Assembly: GCF_014649955.1 (NCBI RefSeq)
Contig: NZ_BMUA01000007.1
Location: 62,001 to 126,000 of the forward strand
Reading direction: 5' to 3'
Length of the DNA: 64,000 bases
From: Streptomyces violascens
GTDB lineage: Bacteria; Actinomycetota; Actinomycetes; Streptomycetales; Streptomycetaceae
The notes beneath the pieces were generated by a model that worked only from the letters and a program-made list of their open reading frames with translations, did no database searches and had not been told where the DNA came from. Both the position numbers and the translations under genes were made by a program. Below are positions 25,393 to 34,139 of this stretch, piece after piece. Position 1 is the stretch's first letter, and every line of letters begins with the position of its first letter.

Positions 25393-26955
25393 TCAGATCC
25401 AGCCCAGTTCCCACAGCCGCCACACGCCCGTACCGTCCGACAGGTACTGCGAGCCGCTGACGTCCTTGCTGCCCAGGACGTAGTTCTTGCCCTGCCACAG
25501 CGGGATCAGCGGGACGTCCTCGGCGACCTTCTCCTGGAGCGCCTTGAAGTCGTCGGCGGCCCGGCCGCGGTCGGTGAACTCCTGGGTGCGCTGGATGATC
25601 CGGTCGGTCTCCTTGTCGGAGTAGCCGTTGTGGAGGCTGTTGCCGGTGCCGACGAGCGGCTGGCCGAAGTTGTCCGGGTCGGGGAAGTCGGCGAGCCAGC
25701 CGGCCGTGTACGAGTCGTACTTGCCCACGGCGTAGTTCTGCTGCATCGTCGTCCAGTCCGGCTCGGCGATCAGGTCGACCTCGAACAGGCCGTCCCGCTC
25801 CAGCTGCTTCTTGAGCTGCTCGGCCTCCGCGCCGTTCGCGCCCAGCTTGCGGTACGCCATGGTGAAGCGGACCGGAAGCTGCTCGCCCTTCAGGAGCGCC
25901 TTCGCCCTGACCGGGTCCGGCTTCGGGTAGGCGTCGAAGAACGCGGTGCTGTGCCCGGTGAAGCCCTGCGGGATCAGCGAGAAAAGCGGGTCTACGGTGC
26001 CGCTGTAGACGGCGTTGGCGAGCGCCTCGCGGTCGACGAGGGCGGCCGCGGCCTCGCGCACCTTGGTCTTGGAGACCGGGCTCGGCGACTTCAGGTTGAA
26101 GTTGAGCTCGCGGATGTCGTAGCCCGGCGAGGTCGTGATGCGCAGGTCGGACCCGGGCGAGAGCTTGGCGAGCACCTCGGGCGGCATCTCGCGGTGGGTG
26201 ACGTCGACCTGCTTGGCCTGCCAGGCGGCGTTCAGCTGGTCGGCCTCGGCGAAGTAGCGGACCGTGACGGGCAGCCCCTGCTTGGTGACCGCGCCCTTGT
26301 ACCCGGGGTTGGGTTCCAGGCGCGCGCTGACCGGCTTCCCGTCGGAGTCCTTCTTGTACTCCTTGAGCAGGTACGGCCCGGAGCCGATCACCGAGTTCTC
26401 CTTGCGCAGCCCGTTCGCCGGGTACTGGCTGCTGTCGACGATCGAGCCCGCGCCGGTGGCGAGCTTGGAGGGGAAGGTGGCGTCCTTGCTCTTCAGGTTG
26501 AAGGTGACCGTGTCCCCCTCGGCCTGCACCGAGCCGAGCATCGAGAACAGCGGGGCGGGGCCCAGCTTGTCGGCGATCTTCAGCATCCGGTCGAAGGAGA
26601 ACTTCACGTCCTCGGCCGTCATCCTGCGCCCGCTGGAGAAGCTGACGTCGTCGCGCATCACACAGCGGTACGTCTGGAGCTTCTGCCCGACGAAGGTGCA
26701 GCTCTTCGCGGCGTCCGGGACCGGGGTCGTGCTGCCCTGCTTGAAGGTGAGCAGCGACTGGTAGACGTTGTTGTAGATCGCCCAGGAGCCGGCGTCATAG
26801 GCGCCCGCCGGGTCGAGCGAGGTGATCACGTCGGTGGTGCCGACGACGATGGGGTCCTTCTTCGCCGTGTCGGACGGCAGCAGCTGCCATCCGCCCACTC
26901 CGGCGACCACTACAGCCGCACCTGTCACCACAATCCGCATACGGATCGACCGCAT
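25393..26955 (-). CDS. ABC transporter substrate-binding protein, peptide/nickel family 5
   Basis: A 520-residue extracellular solute-binding protein (PF00496, DppA/OppA type). It has an N-terminal hydrophobic segment (MRIVVTGAAVVVAGVGGWQLL) without a lipobox, so it is probably anchored by this helix. SBP_bac_5 signs are VVGTTDVITSLDPAGAYDAG, MTAEDVKFSFDRML, GSGPYLLKEYKK and GWLADFPDPDNF. ATG 26955 has GAGGAG upstream. No permease or ATPase gene is adjacent, so it is an orphan binding protein that must use another transporter or act as a sensor. Confidence 0.87.
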   Translation of the reverse strand: MRSIRMRIVVTGAAVVVAGVGGWQLLPSDTAKKDPIVVGTTDVITSLDPAGAYDAGSWAIYNNVYQSLLTFKQGSTTPVPDAAKSCTFVGQKLQTYRCVMRDDVSFSSGRRMTAEDVKFSFDRMLKIADKLGPAPLFSMLGSVQAEGDTVTFNLKSKDATFPSKLATGAGSIVDSSQYPANGLRKENSVIGSGPYLLKEYKKDSDGKPVSARLEPNPGYKGAVTKQGLPVTVRYFAEADQLNAAWQAKQVDVTHREMPPEVLAKLSPGSDLRITTSPGYDIRELNFNLKSPSPVSKTKVREAAAALVDREALANAVYSGTVDPLFSLIPQGFTGHSTAFFDAYPKPDPVRAKALLKGEQLPVRFTMAYRKLGANGAEAEQLKKQLERDGLFEVDLIAEPDWTTMQQNYAVGKYDSYTAGWLADFPDPDNFGQPLVGTGNSLHNGYSDKETDRIIQRTQEFTDRGRAADDFKALQEKVAEDVPLIPLWQGKNYVLGSKDVSGSQYLSDGTGVWRLWELGWI

Positions 26956-27080
26956 CGCCGTGCTCTCCTCGGAACGCCCCACCCCTGGTCGGCGCACGGA
27001 GCCAGCACGCTGCGCCTGTGATGACGCTCACCCAATCACACGACCTTCACATTGTGGAAGGGTCAACCTTCCACTCACAG

Positions 27081-27362
27081 CTACTTGCCGGCGGGCGTGA
27101 CGGAGCTCTCGGCGGCGGCCGCCTGTTCACCCCTCAGGTGGCGCAGCGAACGGAACCCGATGGCTCCCACGCCCGTCCCCAGGAGAAACGAGGTGACGGC
27201 GAGCGTCAGGTGGACCCAGAAGTAGGCGGTCGGGTCCCCGGCGGCGTCGAAGGCGAGCCCGCTGCCGTCCTTCCACAGGTTCTTCACGAAAGTGGTCCAG
27301 ATGACCCAGCTCCACGCGCCGAAGGCGAGCAGGAACCAGGAGAGAGGGCGGCTGAGTTTCAT
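27081..27362 (-). CDS. SCO4848 family small membrane protein
   Basis: A 93-residue protein with two membrane helices (residues 7-28 and 46-70) separated by WKDGSGLAFDAAGDPTAYFWVH, and a short polar tail. It matches the conserved actinomycete SCO4848 family of unknown function, always next to the D,D-carboxypeptidase gene as here, where the two are divergent. ATG 27362 is the natural start before MKLSRPLSWFLLAF. No ribosome-binding site is evident. Confidence 0.82.
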   Translation of the reverse strand: MKLSRPLSWFLLAFGAWSWVIWTTFVKNLWKDGSGLAFDAAGDPTAYFWVHLTLAVTSFLLGTGVGAIGFRSLRHLRGEQAAAAESSVTPAGK

Positions 27363-27480
27363 GCGTCCAGTATCGGCGTCGGCCGCCGGGCACCTCCGGC
27401 CGGGTGGGAGCTCCCGGCGGGTCATCCATACGATGATCGGATCGGTGGCCGCAGCCTGTACGTTCTCGAGCGTGTCTGCC

Positions 27481-28848
27481 GTGAACGTTTCCCAGAGGAC
27501 CGCGTCCCCGAGTCCCGCGTCCGAGAACACCGCGTTTGAGAAGAGCGGGCTCGAGAAGAGCGCGTCAAGCCCTCTCGGATCGCGTCTTCGCGTGTCCGGG
27601 CGGCCCGCCTCGCTCGCGCTGTCCCTCGCCGTGGCCTCGGCCGCCGTGCTGCCCGCCCTCGCCGCGGGCCCCGCCGCCGCGCTGCCCCGGGACGACAAAC
27701 CCTCCCCGACCGCCACGCCCGGCGCCCCGGGCAAGCCCAACAGCGACCCGCCGCCCGCGGACATGTCGAAGGTCGGCGGCGACCAGCTGGGCCAGGCCGG
27801 CACCCAGGTGCGGCTCGGCGCCGGCGCGCCCGTGCTGCCCAAGGACGTGACCGCCCGGTCCTGGATCGTCGCGGACGCCGAGAGCGGGCAGGTGCTCGCC
27901 TCGCACAACGCGCACTGGCGGCTGCCGCCCGCCTCCACCCTGAAGATGCTGTTCGCGGACACTGTGCTGCCCAAGTTCCCCCGCGACCAGCAGCACACCG
28001 TCACCCCGGACGACCTCGCCGGAATGGGCCCGGGCAGCAGCCTGGTCGGGGTGAAGCCGAACCTGTCGTACTCGGTGCACGACCTGTGGCTCGGGGTCTT
28101 CCTGCGCTCGGGCAACGACGCCGTGCACGTGCTCGCCTCGATGAACGGCGGCGTGCCCAAGACCGTCCAGGACATGCAGGCGCAGGCCGACGAGCTCCAG
28201 GCCCTGGACACCCGGGTCGTCTCGCCGGACGGCTACGACATGCCGGGCCAGGTCTCCAGCGCGTACGACCTGACGCTGTTCGCCCGCTCGGGGCTGCAGA
28301 ACAAGGACTTCCGCGAGTACTGCTCGACGGCGACCGCGAAGTTCCCCGGCGCCGAGGGCAAGGACAAGAAGCGCGAGACGCTCGAGATCCAGAACACCAA
28401 CCGGCTGCTCACCGGCGACTTCGGGCTCGCCCCGTACAAGGGCATCGCGGGCGTCAAGAACGGCAACACCACCAACGCGGGCTCGACCTTCACCGGGGTC
28501 GCGGAGCGGGGCGGCAAGGTGCTGCTCGTCACCGTCATGAACCCCGCGTCGGGGGAGAGCCAGGCCGTCTACAAGGAGGCGGCCCGACTGCTCGACTGGG
28601 GGTTCGCGGCGAACGGGAAGGTCACCCCGGTCGGCGAGCTGGTCCCGCCGAAGTCGGCGACGGCCGGCACCGGGACCGGGTCGGGCAACGCTCAGGGCAG
28701 CGCGAAGAACCGGACCGGGCAGGCCGCCCCCGCCAAGGGCGAGAGCGGCGGGATCGGTGTCGCCCTCGGCGTCGCGGGCGGCGCGCTGGTCCTCGTCGCG
28801 GGTGCGATCTTCCTGCTCAACCGGCGCTGGCCGATTCGGAAGCGGTGA
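27481..28848 (+). CDS. D-alanyl-D-alanine carboxypeptidase (PBP5-type)
   Basis: A low-molecular-weight penicillin-binding protein of about 455 residues that trims the terminal D-Ala of peptidoglycan stem peptides. A signal-like helix (LALSLAVASAAVLPALAAG) is followed by a Pro-rich linker. The peptidase S11 domain has the active-site PASTLKMLF (SxxK), FLRSGNDAV (SxN) and GIAGVKNGNTT, where KNG replaces the usual KTG. One C-terminal membrane helix and a basic tail anchor it. The start is uncertain: ATG 27433, GTG 27472 and GTG 27481 are all in frame, and none has a good ribosome-binding site. A shared hairpin with the convergent BrkB gene ends it. Confidence 0.87.
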   Translation: MNVSQRTASPSPASENTAFEKSGLEKSASSPLGSRLRVSGRPASLALSLAVASAAVLPALAAGPAAALPRDDKPSPTATPGAPGKPNSDPPPADMSKVGGDQLGQAGTQVRLGAGAPVLPKDVTARSWIVADAESGQVLASHNAHWRLPPASTLKMLFADTVLPKFPRDQQHTVTPDDLAGMGPGSSLVGVKPNLSYSVHDLWLGVFLRSGNDAVHVLASMNGGVPKTVQDMQAQADELQALDTRVVSPDGYDMPGQVSSAYDLTLFARSGLQNKDFREYCSTATAKFPGAEGKDKKRETLEIQNTNRLLTGDFGLAPYKGIAGVKNGNTTNAGSTFTGVAERGGKVLLVTVMNPASGESQAVYKEAARLLDWGFAANGKVTPVGELVPPKSATAGTGTGSGNAQGSAKNRTGQAAPAKGESGGIGVALGVAGGALVLVAGAIFLLNRRWPIRKR

Positions 28849-28855
28849 GAGCCGG

Positions 28856-28889
28856 TCTCAACCCCGTCCGGACCCGGACGGGGTTGAGA
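28856..28889. terminator. bidirectional terminator between convergent genes
   Basis: TCTCAACCCCGTCCG (28856-28870) and its exact complement (28875-28889) make a 15-base stem with a GACC loop. On the minus strand the hairpin is part of the BrkB gene itself and encodes its last residues and stop. Confidence 0.88.
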
Positions 28890-29769
28890 CGCAGGATCCG
28901 TCCTCCGGGTCGTCCTCCTTGGCCGGGGTGGCCGTCCAGGCCGCGCAGAACAGGAGCAGCTTCGCCGTGAAGTTGATCCAGAGCAGCAGCGCGATGGGCA
29001 CCCCGAAGGCCCCGTACATGCTCTTGGCGGCGACGCCCTTCATATAGCCGCCGAGCAGCATCTTCAGGAACTCGAAGCCGACCGCGCCGAGCAGGGCGGC
29101 CACCATCAGGCGGCGGCGCGGCGGGTTCACCCCGGGCAGCAGCGTCAGGACGTACAGCAGGAGCAGGAAGTCGGCGAGGACGGCGACGACGATCGCCGCG
29201 ATGCGCAGCAGCACCCCGCCCGCGGCGCTCTGGTCGATGCCGAGCCGGCCGGCGGTCCAGCCGATCGCGGTGGAGCCGATGGAGGACGCGGCCCAGGAGG
29301 CGAGGCCCGCGCCGCCGAGGCCGAGCAGGATGCCGCCGTCCTTGAGCTTGCGCAGGATCGGGTTCTCGCCCTCGTCGGCCTCCTCCATCTCCCACACCGC
29401 GCGCAGACAGCCGCGCATCTGCGAGATCCAGCCGATTCCGGTGAGGAGCAGCAGGGCGCCCGCGACGACGCCGACCGTGCCCGCGTTGTCGATGAGCCCC
29501 TGGAGGTCGAGCTGGTCGGAGATGCCCGGAACCTGTTCGGCGATGGTGTTCTGGAGCTTGTGCACCTGCCCGGTGGACAGCAGCGCGGCCGCGACGGCGG
29601 CGCCGACGGTCAGCAGCGGGAAGACCGCGAGGAAGCTGATGAAGGTGATGGCGGCGGCCAGCCTGGACCAGTAGACCCGGTCGAGCCGCTCGTACGAACG
29701 CCAGGCGTGCGTCCGCATGAGCCGGGCGATCCAGGGCCCGACAACGGGAAGTTTCTTCAGCCAGTCCAT
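28858..29769 (-). CDS. YihY/BrkB family membrane protein
   Basis: A 303-residue integral membrane protein of the YihY/virulence factor BrkB family (PF03631), function not settled. Six membrane helices are expected. Conserved parts are YWSRLAAAITFISFLAVFPLL, RGCLRAVWEMEEADEGENP, TLLPGVNPPRRRLMVAALLGAVGFEFLK and MYGAFGVPIALLLWINF. Its ATG lies inside the 3' end of the GtrA gene (13-base overlap), so it is the last gene of the PAP2-UbiA-GtrA-BrkB operon. The final dozen residues are encoded by a terminator hairpin and are unlikely to be structured. Confidence 0.88.
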   Translation of the reverse strand: MDWLKKLPVVGPWIARLMRTHAWRSYERLDRVYWSRLAAAITFISFLAVFPLLTVGAAVAAALLSTGQVHKLQNTIAEQVPGISDQLDLQGLIDNAGTVGVVAGALLLLTGIGWISQMRGCLRAVWEMEEADEGENPILRKLKDGGILLGLGGAGLASWAASSIGSTAIGWTAGRLGIDQSAAGGVLLRIAAIVVAVLADFLLLLYVLTLLPGVNPPRRRLMVAALLGAVGFEFLKMLLGGYMKGVAAKSMYGAFGVPIALLLWINFTAKLLLFCAAWTATPAKEDDPEDGSCVSTPSGSGRG

Positions 29770-30182
29770 GACGTACGACTACCCTCTCCGGTACGGAAAA
29801 CGAGGGTCCTTGTACCCCAGAACCGCAGGCAGGTGGCTAGGGCCATGCCGAAAACCGCACCCGAAAGGGTGTCGGCGCGGGGCGAGGTGAAGCCGAGGCC
29901 GTAGTGCGAGACGGCGATGCAGAGCAGCTGCACGAGGGCGCCCGCGATGTTCACCGCGAAGAACACGGCGTACTCGCGCCAGCCGACCCGGCGCCCGCGG
30001 TAGGTGCCGAAAGCGTTGCCGAGGTAGGCGACCGTACAACCGGCCACAAAGGAAAGGGACTTGGCCGCGATCGGGTCCCAGCCGAGCCCGGAGCGCAGCC
30101 ACACGAACAGGCCGAGGTCGGCGGCGTACGCGCAGACCCCGGCCAACGCGAAGCCGATCACCTCGGACCTGGCGACCCTCAC
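29757..30182 (-). CDS. GtrA family membrane protein
   Basis: A 141-residue protein with four membrane helices: VIGFALAGVCAYAADLGLFVWL, AAKSLSFVAGCTVAYLGNAFGTY, YAVFFAVNIAGALVQLLC and GAVFGMALATCLRFWGTRTLVF. GtrA-like proteins assist movement or use of polyprenyl-phosphate sugars across the membrane. In mycobacteria the relative Rv3789 is linked to decaprenyl-phosphoryl-arabinose. The GTG start overlaps the UbiA-type gene stop (GTGA), so the order UbiA-GtrA is translationally coupled, which supports a shared pathway. Confidence 0.85.
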   Translation of the reverse strand: MRVARSEVIGFALAGVCAYAADLGLFVWLRSGLGWDPIAAKSLSFVAGCTVAYLGNAFGTYRGRRVGWREYAVFFAVNIAGALVQLLCIAVSHYGLGFTSPRADTLSGAVFGMALATCLRFWGTRTLVFRTGEGSRTSWTG

Positions 30183-31123
30183 AGATCGGCCACCGCGAGC
30201 GCGTACATCGTGATCCAGGCCAGGCCGATGACCGCGAGCGCGCGGTCGCGCAGGACGACATCCTCGGGCGCCCCCGCGCTCCCCCGGTCGGCGAAGACGG
30301 CGTAGCGCAGGATCGCCCCGATGAAGGGGACCATCGACAGCTGCCGCCAGGGCAGCAGCGATCCATTCGACACGCCGCCGCTCTCCAGCGCCCACATGCA
30401 GTACGCGAGGACCGCGACACCGGCGGCGAGCTGCCACACGAAGCGCAGATAGCCGGTGGTGTACGCGTTCAGGAGCGAGCGGGTGGCGGCCCCGTGCCCC
30501 TCCATCTGGAGGGCCTCGGAGTACCGCTTGGCGGAGACCATGAACAGCGCGCCGAACCCGGCGGTGATCAGGAACCAGCGGGACAGCGGAATGCCGAGCG
30601 CGACCCCGCCGGTCATCGCCCGCATCAGGAACCCGGTGGTGACCACCACGAGGTCGACGACCAGGACGTGCTTCAGCTTGACGCAGTACGCGAGTTGCAT
30701 GACGACGTACGCGGTGAGCAGCGTGGCCGTCATCGCGTTGCAGGTCAGCGCGGCGGCCAGCGGGGCGAACACGGCGAGGATCCCGCCGGCCGCGTAGGCG
30801 ACCCCGACGGGCACCCGGCCGGCGGCGACCGGGCGGTGGCACTTGTCGGGGTGGGCGCGGTCGGCCTCGGCGTCACGGGCGTCGTTGATGAGGTAGACGG
30901 CGGAGGCGGAGGCCGTGAACAGGACGAAGACCATGGAGAGTTGGGCGATGACGTGCGGGCTGGTCAGCCGTCCGGCGGCGGCGGGGGCGGCCACCACGAG
31001 CAGGTTCTTGACCCACTGGCGGGGCCGCGCGGTGCGCACCAGACCGCCGGGCAGTGCGAGCAGGCGCCGGGCGGCCGAGACCGGCCCCGCCCCGTCGAGG
31101 AGTGCCGTGCCGGGCTCGGTCAT
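30179..31123 (-). CDS. UbiA-type prenyltransferase, probable polyprenyl-phosphate phosphoribosyltransferase
   Basis: A 314-residue membrane enzyme of the UbiA family, closest in pattern to mycobacterial Rv3806c, which joins phosphoribosyl pyrophosphate to decaprenyl phosphate. RPRQWVKNLLVVAAP opens the first helix. NDARDAEADRAHPDKCHRP is the metal-binding motif with the HP-x-K-x-x-RP ending typical of this subgroup, and ALFMVSAKRYSE is the second motif region. About eight membrane helices. The ATG overlaps the PAP2 gene stop (ATGA). Phosphatase, GtrA, DprE1 and DprE2 homologues around it complete a decaprenyl-phosphoryl-arabinose-like pathway. Confidence 0.87.
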   Translation of the reverse strand: MTEPGTALLDGAGPVSAARRLLALPGGLVRTARPRQWVKNLLVVAAPAAAGRLTSPHVIAQLSMVFVLFTASASAVYLINDARDAEADRAHPDKCHRPVAAGRVPVGVAYAAGGILAVFAPLAAALTCNAMTATLLTAYVVMQLAYCVKLKHVLVVDLVVVTTGFLMRAMTGGVALGIPLSRWFLITAGFGALFMVSAKRYSEALQMEGHGAATRSLLNAYTTGYLRFVWQLAAGVAVLAYCMWALESGGVSNGSLLPWRQLSMVPFIGAILRYAVFADRGSAGAPEDVVLRDRALAVIGLAWITMYALAVADL

Positions 31124-31659
31124 CGGCGCCCCCTTTCGAGCGGTTCGCGCATCCAGGCCGCGCCGGCCCGCGCGGTGACACCGCCGAGCAGGGCGCCCGC
31201 CGCGATGTCGCTCGGGTAGTGCACCCCGGCGACCATGCGGGACACGCACATCGCGGCGGCCAGCGGCGGCACGAGGCGCGCCCCGGCGGGCCGCAGCGCC
31301 CCGTACGCGACGGCGGCCGCGACCGCGGAGCTGGCGTGCGAGCTGGGGAAGGAGTGCCGCCCGGCGGTACGCACCAGGGGATCGGCCGCCGGGAGTTGCG
31401 GTCGGGGCCTGCGCACGACGCGCTTCGCCCCCATGCTGGCCAGGTGGGCGGCGGCGACCAGGGCGGTGCCGCGCAGCCAGGAGCCGCGCCGGTCCCGGTC
31501 GACGGCGGCCGCGGCGAGCCCGGCCGCGAGCCACAGCGCGGCGTGCTCACCGGCCCGGGACAGCGCCCGGGCGGCGGCGGCCACCCGCGGATCCGTGCCG
31601 CAGTCGCGCAGTGCGGCCAGGAGCCGCTGGTCGGCGTCGGTGCACGACGACTTCTGCAT
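31120..31659 (-). CDS. PAP2 superfamily phosphatase
   Basis: A 179-residue membrane phosphatase. Motifs are KRVVRRPRP, then SFPSSHASSA with the catalytic His, then SRMVAGVHYPSDIAAG, so all three PAP2 signature blocks are intact. By analogy with mycobacterial Rv3807c it would remove the 5-phosphate of polyprenyl-phosphoryl-phosphoribose made by the next gene product. The ATG at 31659 is chosen because AGAGGGGTGG precedes it, and it discards a hydrophilic extension. It is the first gene of the four-gene minus-strand operon, divergent from dprE1. Confidence 0.85.
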   Translation of the reverse strand: MQKSSCTDADQRLLAALRDCGTDPRVAAAARALSRAGEHAALWLAAGLAAAAVDRDRRGSWLRGTALVAAAHLASMGAKRVVRRPRPQLPAADPLVRTAGRHSFPSSHASSAVAAAVAYGALRPAGARLVPPLAAAMCVSRMVAGVHYPSDIAAGALLGGVTARAGAAWMREPLERGRR

Positions 31660-31877
31660 CTGCCACCCCTCTTCCGTGACGTCGGCCCGCCAACTGGCCG
31701 TAGGCCACGGGCGACTCTCCTGCGCGGGGGACGGCGATTCTTGGACGAATGAGCTTGACACTCAGATAATCACCCATTTCGGTTAGCGGTTTATCGGCTG
31801 CATAGATACGAGGAAGACCTCACAGGGGCGGAGGAGGTTCTGACAAAAGGGATGCTGTAGGCGATACCGTCGCATTC

Positions 31878-33263
31878 ATGTCTGCCGACACGTCACCCGA
31901 CACCGTGCCCGCACCTCCCGGCCCGCCGACGTCCGTGAGCGGCTGGGGCCGCACCGCCCCCACGACGGCGCGGCTGCTGCACCCCCGGAGTTACGAGGAG
32001 GCGGCCGCCGCCGTGCGGGCGTGCGGGGCACGCGGCGCGATCGCCCGCGGGCTGGGCCGGGCGTACGGGGACGCGGCACAGAACGCGGGCGGCGCCGTCC
32101 TCGACATGACCGGCCTCGACCGCATCCGCACCGTCGACGCCGAGGCGGGCGTCGTCGTCTGCGACGCGGGGGTGAGCCTGCACCGCCTGATGGAGGTGCT
32201 GCTGCCGCTCGGCTGGTTCGTGCCGGTGACACCGGGCACGCGCTACGTCACGGTCGGCGGGGCGATCGGCGCCGACGTCCACGGCAAGAACCACCACGTC
32301 TCGGGCTCCTTCGCCCGCCATGTGCGCGAGCTGGAACTGCTCACCGCGGACGGCACGGTACGGACCGTCACGCCGGGCAGCGAGCTGTTCGACGCGACGG
32401 CCGGCGGGATGGGCCTGACGGGCGTGATCCTGCGCGCGACGGTCCAACTCCTGCCCGTACGAACCTCGTTGATGGCGGTGGACACCGAACGAGCCGTCGA
32501 TCTGGACGACTTGATGACCCGCCTCCAGTCGGGGGACCACCGCTACCGGTACTCGGTGGCGTGGATCGACCTCCTCGCGCGGGGCGCCAGGACCGGGCGT
32601 TCGGTGCTGACGCGCGGTGAGCACGCGCCGCTCGACATGCTGCCGCCCCGCGCCCGCCGCACCCCGCTCGTCTTCCGGCCGCGCCGGCTTCCGCCCGCCC
32701 CCGCCTTCCTGCCGGAGGGGCTGCTCGGCCGCGCCTCCGTCTCGGCGTTCAACGAACTCTGGTACCGCCGGGCGCCCAGGCACCGTACGGGCGAACTCCA
32801 GCGCATCTCGACGTTCTTCCACCCACTGGACGGGGTGCCGCACTGGAACCGCGTGTACGGGCGGGGCGGCTTCGTGCAGTACCAGTTCGTCGTCGGGTAC
32901 GGGCACGAGGAAACCCTGCGTGCCATCGTCCACCGCATCTCGCGGCACGGCTGCCCCTCCTTCCTCGCCGTCCTCAAACGCTTCGGCGAGGCCGACCCCG
33001 GCTGGCTCTCCTTCCCCCTGCCCGGCTGGACCCTGGCCCTCGACATCCCCGCGAACCTGCCGGGCCTCGGCGCCCTCCTCGACGAACTGGACGAGGAGGT
33101 GGCGGGCGCGGGCGGCCGGGTCTACCTGGCGAAGGACGCGCGGATGCGGCCTGAGGTGGTGGAGCGGATGTACCCGAAGCTGCCCCGATTCCGTTCCCTG
33201 CGGCGGGAGTTGGACCCGGAGGGAGTCTTCCGTTCGGACATGAGCCGACGCCTGGGCCTGTGA
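31878..33263 (+). CDS. dprE1: decaprenylphosphoryl-beta-D-ribose oxidase homologue (DprE1-like)
   Basis: A 461-residue FAD enzyme (FAD_binding_4 plus D-arabinono-lactone oxidase-like C-terminus) that would oxidise C2 of polyprenyl-phosphoryl-ribose. It follows mycobacterial DprE1 nearly end to end: SGWGRTAPTTARLL, RGAIARGLGRAYGDAAQN, TVGGAIGADVHGKNHHVSGSF, ELWYRR, FLQYQF-like FVQYQFVV and VYLAKDAR, with the essential Lys at 419. The residue equivalent to the benzothiazinone-reactive Cys387 is Ala387. The gene is divergent from the PAP2-UbiA operon and followed 79 bases later by dprE2. The ATG lacks a clear ribosome-binding site. Confidence 0.9.
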   Translation: MSADTSPDTVPAPPGPPTSVSGWGRTAPTTARLLHPRSYEEAAAAVRACGARGAIARGLGRAYGDAAQNAGGAVLDMTGLDRIRTVDAEAGVVVCDAGVSLHRLMEVLLPLGWFVPVTPGTRYVTVGGAIGADVHGKNHHVSGSFARHVRELELLTADGTVRTVTPGSELFDATAGGMGLTGVILRATVQLLPVRTSLMAVDTERAVDLDDLMTRLQSGDHRYRYSVAWIDLLARGARTGRSVLTRGEHAPLDMLPPRARRTPLVFRPRRLPPAPAFLPEGLLGRASVSAFNELWYRRAPRHRTGELQRISTFFHPLDGVPHWNRVYGRGGFVQYQFVVGYGHEETLRAIVHRISRHGCPSFLAVLKRFGEADPGWLSFPLPGWTLALDIPANLPGLGALLDELDEEVAGAGGRVYLAKDARMRPEVVERMYPKLPRFRSLRRELDPEGVFRSDMSRRLGL

Positions 33264-33342
33264 GCCTCTACGGGCCGCTCGGCCCCCTCCCCCTCAGTCA
33301 CATCTGGCCCTGCCGGGCCGCCCGACACCTTACGGAGCCCTG

Positions 33343-34098
33343 ATGAAGGACGCATTCGGTACCCCGCAGTCCCTGCTCGTGCTCGGCGGCACGTCCGAGA
33401 TCGGGCTTGCCACCGCCCGGCGCCTGGTGGCCCGCCGCACCCGTACGGTCTGGCTCGCGGGCCGGCCCTCCCCCGCCCTGGAGGCGGCGGCGGCCGAGCT
33501 GCGGAAGCTGGGCCCGGACGTCCACACCCTCGCCTTCGACGCGCTCGACTCCGAGGCGCACGAGGTCGCCCTCGGCAAGGTGTTCGCCGAGGGGGACGTC
33601 GACATGGTGCTGCTCGCGTTCGGGGTGCTCGGCGACCAGTCCCGCGACGAGGGCGAGCCGCTCGCCGCGGTGCGGGTCGCCCAGACCAACTACACCGGCG
33701 CGGTCTCGGCGGGCCTGATCTGCGCGAAGGCCCTCCAGACGCAGGGCCACGGCTCGCTGGTCGTGCTGTCCTCGGTGGCCGGCGAACGCGCCCGCCGCAG
33801 CAACTTCATCTACGGGTCGAGCAAGGCGGGGCTCGACGCGTTCGCCCAGGGTCTGGGGGACGCGCTGCACGGCACGGGGGTGCACGTCATGGTCGTACGC
33901 CCCGGCTTCGTCCGTACGAAGATGACGGCGGGGCTGTCCGAGGCGCCCCTGGCCACGACCCCCGAGGCGGTCGCCCTGGCCATCGAGGCGGGGTTGCGGC
34001 GGCGGGCGGAGGTGGTGTGGGTGCCGGGGGTTCTGCGGGTGGTGATGTCGGCGCTGAGGCACGCCCCGCGCGAGGTATTCCGCCGCCTCCCGGTATGA
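33343..34098 (+). CDS. dprE2: decaprenylphosphoryl-2-keto-ribose reductase homologue (DprE2-like)
   Basis: A 251-residue short-chain dehydrogenase that would reduce the 2-keto product of DprE1 to the arabinose epimer using NADH or NADPH. LVLGGTSEIGLATARRL is the cofactor loop, where GGTSEIGLA is shared with mycobacterial DprE2. SSVAGERARRSNFIYGSSKAG holds the catalytic Ser, Tyr and Lys, and VVRPGFVRTKM follows. It lies 79 bases downstream of dprE1 with the same orientation, the order seen in mycobacteria. A repeat-rich gap without genes follows. Confidence 0.9.
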   Translation: MKDAFGTPQSLLVLGGTSEIGLATARRLVARRTRTVWLAGRPSPALEAAAAELRKLGPDVHTLAFDALDSEAHEVALGKVFAEGDVDMVLLAFGVLGDQSRDEGEPLAAVRVAQTNYTGAVSAGLICAKALQTQGHGSLVVLSSVAGERARRSNFIYGSSKAGLDAFAQGLGDALHGTGVHVMVVRPGFVRTKMTAGLSEAPLATTPEAVALAIEAGLRRRAEVVWVPGVLRVVMSALRHAPREVFRRLPV

Positions 34099-34139
34099 CC
34101 CGGTGTCGCTTGCCCTTCCGCCCACCCGTGACGGGGGTG

